A DNA stretch of 35,848 nt from an uncultured bacterium (GTDB taxonomy: Bacteria; Myxococcota_A; UBA796; CAJQPC01). Positions 29,456 through 35,848 of the stretch are shown piece after piece. The notes below the pieces were generated by a model. It ran no database searches. It was not told the origin of the DNA and was given only the letters and a program-made list of their open reading frames with translations. The stretch covers positions 1 to 35,848 of the forward strand of contig CAJQPC010000012.1 in assembly GCA_905480105.1 (NCBI GenBank), read 5' to 3'. The translations under genes and the position numbers were made by a program. The first letter of the stretch is position 1. Every line of letters starts with the position of its first letter.

Positions 29456-30764
29456 ACCAGCTCAGCTGGCCCTGGTCACCAACCTTCACGCCCGTCTGGG
29501 GAAAGTCAGCCGCCGAAAGCTCAGCAACTTGAGCCCACGCGGCGCCATCTGGATCCGGGCGCGGCTGTCCCTCTCCGTCCAGGGCCACTGGATGCAGCTG
29601 GGCCGAGACCAACACCCCGTTGTCCGCCAACACAGCGGAGAGCACCAGCGAGGTCCCCCCAAAGCCGCCTTGGGTTCCAAACTGCTTGTACCCCACAAAG
29701 TTGCCCAGGGAGTACGCCACCAATCGGCCTTTGTATACCTCCATTCCACGCAGCACGTGCGGGCCGTGACCCAGCACCAGGTCCGCTCCAGCATCCACAG
29801 CCGCTCTGGCCACCGCCTTTACGTCACCGCGCTTCTCGCCGTAGCCAATCTCCAGCTTACCCGGAACGTGCCGATGCGCGGCTCCCTCAGCGCCGCCATG
29901 AAAGCTCAACACCACAATGTCCACCCGTCGATCCAGATCGGCTACCGCAGCAGCGATCTCTTGGGGGCGGTTCACGTTCAGACAACAAGAGCCAGAGTGG
30001 GCTGCGATTAGACCGATACGGATCCCCTCTCGCTCGATGATGGCCACATCCCCTGTTTGGCCCGCATGTGCGATGCCCAGAGCATCCAGAGTGGCCATGG
30101 AAGAGGTCATCCCGGCTGACCCCAGGTCCATGCTGTGATTGTTGGCCAAAGATGCCCAGTCCACACCGGCGTCCACCAGGGCCTGGGCGTAGCGCGTGGG
30201 CGTTGAGAAGGCGTAGCAACTCTTGGAGCCCGAGCTGCACTTGGTCTGCGGAAGACCATCGGCAAAGGGGCCTTCGAGGTTCAGGAAAGCCACGTCGGCA
30301 GCCAGAAGCCAGGGAGCAACCCCATCAAAGATCTGAGCCCCATTGTCTGGCGCAAGACCGCTGGAACCCCGACGCAGGGCCGTGCCCAGCATGGTGTCTC
30401 CTGCAGCCGCAAAGCTCAGAGTCTTGGCGCTGGCCTCCAATGGGATCTCAGCAGCTTTGGTGTTCAGCCCGGATAGGCGCGCGCGCTCCTGCGCCTGGGG
30501 CAGCCATGTGCCGACCTCTGGGTGGCTGGGAGCGAGGCTCTGTACGGTGGACCAAGAAGCCGCGGCAGAGGCAAAGTCACCTTGCAACCAGTAGGCCCAT
30601 CCCAGCTCCCAATGGGCCTCTACGCGCTCAGGATCTGCAGCGGTAGCGGCCTGCAGGTGGGTCTGCGCCGTGGTGGACTGGCCCGCTTTCAGAGCAGCAA
30701 CCCCGCGCTCATAGTCGGATGTTCCCGCCCCCAGGAGCCAAGTCAGCAGGGCCAGACTACTCAT
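29433..30764 (-). CDS. CapA/PGA_cap family protein with N-terminal TPR-like region
   Basis: FAAAGDTMLGTALRRG, ANNHSMDLGSAGM, LSFHGGAEGA, GHGPHVLRGMEVYKGRLVAYSLGNFVG; TPR-like AQTHLQAATAADPERVEAHWELGWAYW. Confidence 0.87.
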   Translation of the reverse strand: MSSLALLTWLLGAGTSDYERGVAALKAGQSTTAQTHLQAATAADPERVEAHWELGWAYWLQGDFASAAASWSTVQSLAPSHPEVGTWLPQAQERARLSGLNTKAAEIPLEASAKTLSFAAAGDTMLGTALRRGSSGLAPDNGAQIFDGVAPWLLAADVAFLNLEGPFADGLPQTKCSSGSKSCYAFSTPTRYAQALVDAGVDWASLANNHSMDLGSAGMTSSMATLDALGIAHAGQTGDVAIIEREGIRIGLIAAHSGSCCLNVNRPQEIAAAVADLDRRVDIVVLSFHGGAEGAAHRHVPGKLEIGYGEKRGDVKAVARAAVDAGADLVLGHGPHVLRGMEVYKGRLVAYSLGNFVGYKQFGTQGGFGGTSLVLSAVLADNGVLVSAQLHPVALDGEGQPRPDPDGAAWAQVAELSAADFPQTGVKVGDQGQLSWSTLDQAD

Positions 30765-30961
30765 TCTTCCTCCTCCTCCTCCTCTTCATAGCTAAGGCGG
30801 TCCTTGATCAGGGCCACAAAGCGGAAGGCCGACAGGCCTCCCAACACCACAGAGACCAGAGGCATGTCTTCCCAGACCACAAAAGCGGCTGCACCAAAAA
30901 CTACGGCAGAAACGAGGCCCACCAAGCTTCCAGCTCGGGTACTGCGGGTAAAGCCAAACAT
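30761..30961 (-). CDS. small membrane protein with C-terminal poly-Glu tail
   Basis: MFGFTRSTRAGSLVGLVSAVVFGAAAFVVWED...DRLSYEEEEEEEE; TAATG junction with upstream gene and ATGA with downstream capA-like gene. Confidence 0.65.
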   Translation of the reverse strand: MFGFTRSTRAGSLVGLVSAVVFGAAAFVVWEDMPLVSVVLGGLSAFRFVALIKDRLSYEEEEEEEE

Positions 30962-31986
30962 TAGAACTGGAACAGCAACTGAAGGGTTCCCCGGTGCTCG
31001 ATGGGCAGCGAAATGTCCGAGGGCAAACGGGTCTGCCACCCAAAGCCACTCATGATGGCGCCACCGTCATAGGGACCCCACCAGAGATTGGAGGCCCCTT
31101 CAAAGACAAGCTCGGTGTCCGCGTCCTCCATGTCGGCATCGAACCAGCTCACCCGGCCGACCAAGTTCAAGCGATCCAGCTCCTGCCGATCCATGGGGAT
31201 GCCGTGGGCATACCCACCCACCGCACCCATGTGCTGAGTCCCCAGACCCTGTCCACCAAAAAATTCGGCAAAGGCATGGTTTCGCCCAAGTGACCAGTTG
31301 ACCAGAGCGTCGTACATCACGTGGGTGCCTTCGCCATCTCCCGGGCCGACCAGACCGCTGGCCGCGAAGTGCAGGCCGATTTCAGGTAGACCATAAGCAG
31401 CCCGAAAGGTCAGGTTCTTGCCGAACTCCGTCTCGAGCTCGTGGGCGCTGGCCACACTGGAGACCTGCGTTGTGGTGGTGATGTGGCCGACCTGCGCCTT
31501 CCAGGTGACACCCAAGATCCGGTTGGGCAGCACCCTCAACCGCCGGGGACCATCCTGAAAGCTGGTTGGACCTGGAATGTAGTGGGGCCGATTGCCCGTA
31601 AAGCTGTCGACGTTGCCAAAAGCAAGAAACTGCTGGCCCAGACGAAACTGGCCCACTTTGGTGTCCGTTTGAACCCAGGCGTCCATCATCCGGAGGCTCG
31701 TGGTGTCCTCGAAGGTCAAACCTGAGCTGCCACCCGGCTTGACCTCGGTGGCAAAATTCTGGTTGATATCGAGCTGAACCAAAGCACTCACGCGAGAGCC
31801 GTAATTCACGTCAAACCCAAGGAATGTCCTCTCCAACCTAAAAGCCAAACCAGGGTCGCCGAGTGCCTCGGCCCCCACGGTCTCCAAGTCGGTGGCCTGG
31901 AGATCGAGACGAACCTCACCACGGGGGCTGATCTGGACCTTGGGGGCTTCTTTGGCCAAGGCGGCAGCGCATAAAAGGGCAAACAT
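30961..31986 (-). CDS. putative outer-membrane beta-barrel (porin-like) protein
   Basis: MFALLCAAALAKEAP signal, GGAGG Shine-Dalgarno, alternating amphipathic strands, C-terminal phenylalanine (LQLLFQF). Confidence 0.75.
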   Translation of the reverse strand: MFALLCAAALAKEAPKVQISPRGEVRLDLQATDLETVGAEALGDPGLAFRLERTFLGFDVNYGSRVSALVQLDINQNFATEVKPGGSSGLTFEDTTSLRMMDAWVQTDTKVGQFRLGQQFLAFGNVDSFTGNRPHYIPGPTSFQDGPRRLRVLPNRILGVTWKAQVGHITTTTQVSSVASAHELETEFGKNLTFRAAYGLPEIGLHFAASGLVGPGDGEGTHVMYDALVNWSLGRNHAFAEFFGGQGLGTQHMGAVGGYAHGIPMDRQELDRLNLVGRVSWFDADMEDADTELVFEGASNLWWGPYDGGAIMSGFGWQTRLPSDISLPIEHRGTLQLLFQF

Positions 31987-32048
31987 GAATCCTCCGGGGG
32001 GCATTCGTTCCTGCCGGGATAGCAGACCTCCAGCAGCAAAGGAAGTGC

Positions 32049-34205
32049 ATGGAATACCGCGGACTGACATTGGACGCTTTTCAAGAGCAGGCGATCACCG
32101 CCCTGCGCGACGGACAGAGCGTATTGGTGTGTGCACCGACAGGGACCGGCAAGACCATCGTGGCGGACGCCGTCGTGGAGCAAGCCCTGTCAGAGGGGCG
32201 CCAGGTCATATACACAGCGCCAGTCAAGGCACTCTCGAATCAAAAGTATCGGGATTACTGCGCGCTGCACGGCGAGGCGAAGGTCGGTCTCGTGACCGGA
32301 GACTTGGTCATTCGACGAGACGCCCCCTGCTTGGTCATGACCACCGAGATCCTGCGGAACATGCTGCTGGGCGACGAGCAACTGGACAACCTAGCTGCCG
32401 TTGTCTTGGACGAGATCCATTTCTTGGACGACCGCGATCGCGGAACAGTCTGGGAAGAAGTACTGATCTACCTGCCCAACACGGTCAAAATACTTGGCTT
32501 GAGCGCCACCCTCTCCAACCGCGATGAGTTCGCGGAGTGGCTGAGCGAAGTGCGCGGCGAGACGGTCCTGGTTGTAGAGCAGGATAAGCGGTCTGTGCCC
32601 CTGGAGATCTGGATTGGAAACCGAGAGATGGGGATGGTCGAACCCAAGAAATTCATCTCGGAGTACACCCACTGGAAGAAGCGCAACAAGAAGGCTGCCG
32701 GACCCACCCGCCGTGCACCACGGGCTGGCAGAGGCGGAGACCGGAGGGGGCGCAACCGGGAGCGCTTACCCACCACTCGGCACATGGAGTTGGTCCGCAT
32801 GTTGGACCAGCGCGAAGAGTTGCCGATGCTCTACTTTGTGTTCTCTCGCAAGCTGACCGAGATGTTCGCCCGACGCTTGGGCGAGCGGGTCAGTGAGAGC
32901 TTTCTGAGCGTCGAGGAAGAGGAGCGTTTGGACGACATCCTCAAGGAGGTCTACGAAGAGATGGGTGACTCCGTCTTAGACCGGGACCTACGGGACCTAT
33001 ACCGATGCGGAATCGCCTTCCACCACGCCGGACTGCACGTGCAGCTCAAGAGCCTGGTGGAGCGCCTCTACGAGCAGAAGCTGATCAAGGTGCTCTACAC
33101 CACGACTACCTTCGCACTGGGCATCAACATGCCGGCCCGCTCCGTTGTGCTGGACGACCTGGAGCACTACGACGGCCATGGGGTCAACCCCATGAGCGTC
33201 CGTGGCTTTATGCAGATGGCTGGGCGCGCAGGACGCCGTGGCATGGACGAGTCGGGCACCGTGGTGGTGCGCATGGATTTTCAGAGCATCCCCAAGTTAG
33301 AACCAAACCTTCAGCGCTACCTGCGTGGGGAATCCGAGCCCGTCGCCTCTAGCTTCAACCTGAGCTTCAACTCTCTGATTCAGCTGGTAGAGCGCCACGG
33401 TCGGGCTGCCTGCAGGCCCATCGTCGAGCGCAGTTTCATGGCCTTCCAGATGGGCCGAAAGAACGCCCACTTGGCCCTGAAGCGCAAGCAGCTGGTCGGC
33501 GAGCTGGAGGCAGCAGGGCTGAACATTCAAGAGGTGCTGACCTCCCGCGCCATCCCCGGCAAGAAGAGCCTGAAGCGCAAGAGCCAAGAGCTGCGAAAGG
33601 TGGACAAGACCATCCGAAGCGGCGGCGAGCGTGCTTGGCAGGACTTTATGCTCCGCCGAAACTTCCTGGTGGAGATCGGCTACCTCTCCCCCACCGACGA
33701 GCTCAACGCCGGAGCCAGCATCCTGAGAAACATCCAAATCGAGGAGATCTTCACCACCGAGTTGGTGATGACCGGGATGCTCGAGGACTTAGATGCAGAC
33801 CTGCTCTTTGGAATCTTGGTCGGCATGACCAACGGCCTGCCAAAAGCCGCGACCCTTCGCTACAAGCCATCTCCCGCCCAGCGGAATGCGGCCAAAAAGG
33901 TAACGGCGGTTCGCATGTCGTCCCCCGTGCTCTCGGCCGAGGGCATCACCGGCCAGGAAAGCACTTGGTCTCCGGAGCTCATCGGAATCGGCGAGGCCTG
34001 GGCCAAGGGCAGAAGCCTTCAAGAAATCATGGGCATGATCTCGTCGCCTACGGACATGTCCGGCCAACTCGTCGGAGGATTCCGCAGGGCAAAGGATCTC
34101 GTCTCTCAGCTACGCGAGGCCATGCGGGAGGACGAGCAGCGGGCGGAGTCCCTGCTCGGCCTGATGCGCCGGGTCAGCCGCGACGAGGTCGAGGTCGTGG
34201 GCTGA
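32049..34205 (+). CDS. Ski2/Mtr4/HelY-like DEAD/DEAH-box helicase
   Basis: APTGTGKT, LDEIHFLDD, LGLSATLSN, HHAGLHVQLKSLVERLYEQKLIKVLYTTTTFALGINMPA, QMAGRAGRRGMD. Confidence 0.93.
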   Translation: MEYRGLTLDAFQEQAITALRDGQSVLVCAPTGTGKTIVADAVVEQALSEGRQVIYTAPVKALSNQKYRDYCALHGEAKVGLVTGDLVIRRDAPCLVMTTEILRNMLLGDEQLDNLAAVVLDEIHFLDDRDRGTVWEEVLIYLPNTVKILGLSATLSNRDEFAEWLSEVRGETVLVVEQDKRSVPLEIWIGNREMGMVEPKKFISEYTHWKKRNKKAAGPTRRAPRAGRGGDRRGRNRERLPTTRHMELVRMLDQREELPMLYFVFSRKLTEMFARRLGERVSESFLSVEEEERLDDILKEVYEEMGDSVLDRDLRDLYRCGIAFHHAGLHVQLKSLVERLYEQKLIKVLYTTTTFALGINMPARSVVLDDLEHYDGHGVNPMSVRGFMQMAGRAGRRGMDESGTVVVRMDFQSIPKLEPNLQRYLRGESEPVASSFNLSFNSLIQLVERHGRAACRPIVERSFMAFQMGRKNAHLALKRKQLVGELEAAGLNIQEVLTSRAIPGKKSLKRKSQELRKVDKTIRSGGERAWQDFMLRRNFLVEIGYLSPTDELNAGASILRNIQIEEIFTTELVMTGMLEDLDADLLFGILVGMTNGLPKAATLRYKPSPAQRNAAKKVTAVRMSSPVLSAEGITGQESTWSPELIGIGEAWAKGRSLQEIMGMISSPTDMSGQLVGGFRRAKDLVSQLREAMREDEQRAESLLGLMRRVSRDEVEVVG

Positions 34206-34215
34206 GCCTCGTGGC

Positions 34216-35358
34216 TTAGGTCGGAAAGCGCACCGAAAAGGTCGCCCCGTGCCCGGGGTTGCTTCGCACACCGACCTTGGCGCCAGTAGCCAAGCATAGG
34301 TGTTTGACCAATGCCAAACCCAAGCCTGTGCCCCCCACGTCACGCGAGCGCCCCTTGTCCACCCTGTAGAAGCGCTCAAAGATGCGGCTCTGGTGGGCTG
34401 GATTAATTCCTGGGCCTTGGTCTTCGACCTCGACCACCACCCGCGAACCGGCCATGCGAGCACGAATGCCGACCTCGCTCTTGCTCGGGCTGTACTTGAT
34501 GGCATTGGCAACCAAATTGCCGAGAATGCGGTCAAAGGCCTGGATGTGTACCCGAGCCACCATGGGCAGGTCGGGCAGCTCCACCTTCAGGCGGATGCCG
34601 CGAAGGTCCGCTGTCTCGGACCAGGTGCGCGCCAGATCTTGGATCATCGGGCGCAAATCCACTTCGTTCAGATCCATTTCCTGAAGCCTGGCCTCGATTC
34701 GGGCGAGGTCTAGCAGTTCATCGAAGATGCGGGTCAGGCGGTTGGCATTGCGGTCAATCGCCTGGAGCATCAACAGCGTGTCTGCATCCAGTCCTTCGGG
34801 TTGGGCCAGCAGCGTCTCGGAGTAGCCCAGGATGCTTGTCACAGGCGTGCGCAGCTCGTGGCTAACGTTGCTCACAAAGTCCGAACGGGCGCGGGCAGCC
34901 TGCTGGATGGAGCTGACATCGGCGATCACCGCGATGGCACCCCCGTCCTCTAAAGCCTCAGCCCGAATCAGTAAATCAAAGCGGCCCGCCACACACTCGC
35001 GGGTCTGCCGCGCTCCACGCTCCATGGCCAACAGGATGACCTCGACCAGAGGCTTGAAAGGCACCCCCCCAGAGAGCAGCCGTCCAATGGGGTCGGGCAC
35101 CACCGGCAGCACCGCGTGGACGCCAGAGTTCAGGACGCGAATCCGCAGGTCCGCACCCACCATGATCAAGCCACCAGGGGCGTGTTCGTAGAAATTGGCT
35201 TGTAGGCGCTCGTTGCGATCCAGGTGCCGCTGAGCACGCTGTTTTGCGTCGGTCAGGTCGCGGAGAAGCTCTTCCATCGAGGTCTGACTGGGGTCTCTCC
35301 CAAGGGACAAGCAGCCTCGCTCAAAGGCAGCCTGCAACAACTCGTTCCGACCGCTCAT
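34216..35358 (-). CDS. PhoR-like sensor histidine kinase
   Basis: VSNVSHELRTPVTSILGYSE, NLVANAIKYSP, DQGPGINPAHQSRIFERFYRVD, GGTGLGLALVKHL. Confidence 0.93.
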   Translation of the reverse strand: MSGRNELLQAAFERGCLSLGRDPSQTSMEELLRDLTDAKQRAQRHLDRNERLQANFYEHAPGGLIMVGADLRIRVLNSGVHAVLPVVPDPIGRLLSGGVPFKPLVEVILLAMERGARQTRECVAGRFDLLIRAEALEDGGAIAVIADVSSIQQAARARSDFVSNVSHELRTPVTSILGYSETLLAQPEGLDADTLLMLQAIDRNANRLTRIFDELLDLARIEARLQEMDLNEVDLRPMIQDLARTWSETADLRGIRLKVELPDLPMVARVHIQAFDRILGNLVANAIKYSPSKSEVGIRARMAGSRVVVEVEDQGPGINPAHQSRIFERFYRVDKGRSRDVGGTGLGLALVKHLCLATGAKVGVRSNPGHGATFSVRFPT

Positions 35359-35848
35359 TCGTCAACGAAACGATAGCCAACGCCGCGAACGGTCTCTACC
35401 CGCTCCGCAGCTGCCCCCAGCTTCTCTCGCAGACGCTTGACGTGGGTGTCCACCGTGCGCGTGTTCAAGTCAGGCGGCATCTCCCACACATCTTGGAGCA
35501 GCTGGCCGCGACTCTGGACGCGCCCCGTGCGAGACACCAAGGTCACCAGAAGCTTGAACTCGGTGGCTGTCAGTGCCAGCTCTTGGTCACTGACCCAGAC
35601 CCGATGGGCGGAGACATCGATGCGGATCGAGCCTGTCTCCGTCACTGGGTCCTGGGCCTCGTCCACGGGACTGGGAGCCCGGCGCAGAATGGCGCGAACA
35701 CGCAGGACCAGTTCACGCACGGAGAAGGGCTTGACCACATAGTCGTCGGCCCCAACCTCAAAGCCCACCACCCGATCGACCTCACCCGCCCCCAAAGCCT
35801 CACCAACCCCTACCCCACCCCAAGCATAATTTGTGACTTTAGACTAGG
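35355..35848 (-). CDS. OmpR/PhoB-family response regulator, 5' part outside or disrupted at window edge
   Basis: EVDRVVGFEVGADDYVVKPFSVRELVLRVRAILRR plus winged-helix domain (LTATEFKLLVTLVSRTGRV...RTVDTHVKRLREKLG); ATGA overlap with kinase. Confidence 0.85.

Noticed and set aside
1-35848. CRISPR arrays, IS elements, integrase or prophage genes
   Set aside because: No regularly spaced repeats, transposase or phage motifs seen; the tRNA pair has no adjacent integrase.

Overview
The window is a gene-dense chromosomal segment from a high-GC Gram-negative bacterium. Gene order and lipoprotein style suggest a deltaproteobacterial or Myxococcota-like lineage; this is inference. Contents in order: a hypothetical protein and a DUF1460 protein; a phosphosugar mutase; a run of three lipoprotein genes; HAD hydrolase and YkgJ-type genes; a ferredoxin/IscA pair; a complete trpEGDCFBA operon in which trpC is split by a 1-nt frameshift in a G5 run; a minus-strand block of nusB, ribH, ribBX-like, ribE, ribD, nrdR, glyA, rpiB, fabF, acpP, rpmF and yceD; a radical-SAM-like protein without the cluster cysteines; tandem tRNA-Gln(CTG) and tRNA-Glu(CTC) with a strong terminator; cobD; a coupled set of capA-like, small poly-Glu membrane protein and outer-membrane barrel genes; a Ski2/HelY-like helicase; and a PhoR/PhoB-like pair whose regulator is cut at the window edge. 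I saw no CRISPR array, transposon, prophage or rRNA. Best leads are the cysteine-less radical SAM homologue, the structured intergenic region after cobD, the porin/poly-Glu/CapA unit, the trpC frameshift, the degenerate GTP cyclohydrolase II domain, and the absence of plsX-fabHDG between rpmF and acpP.
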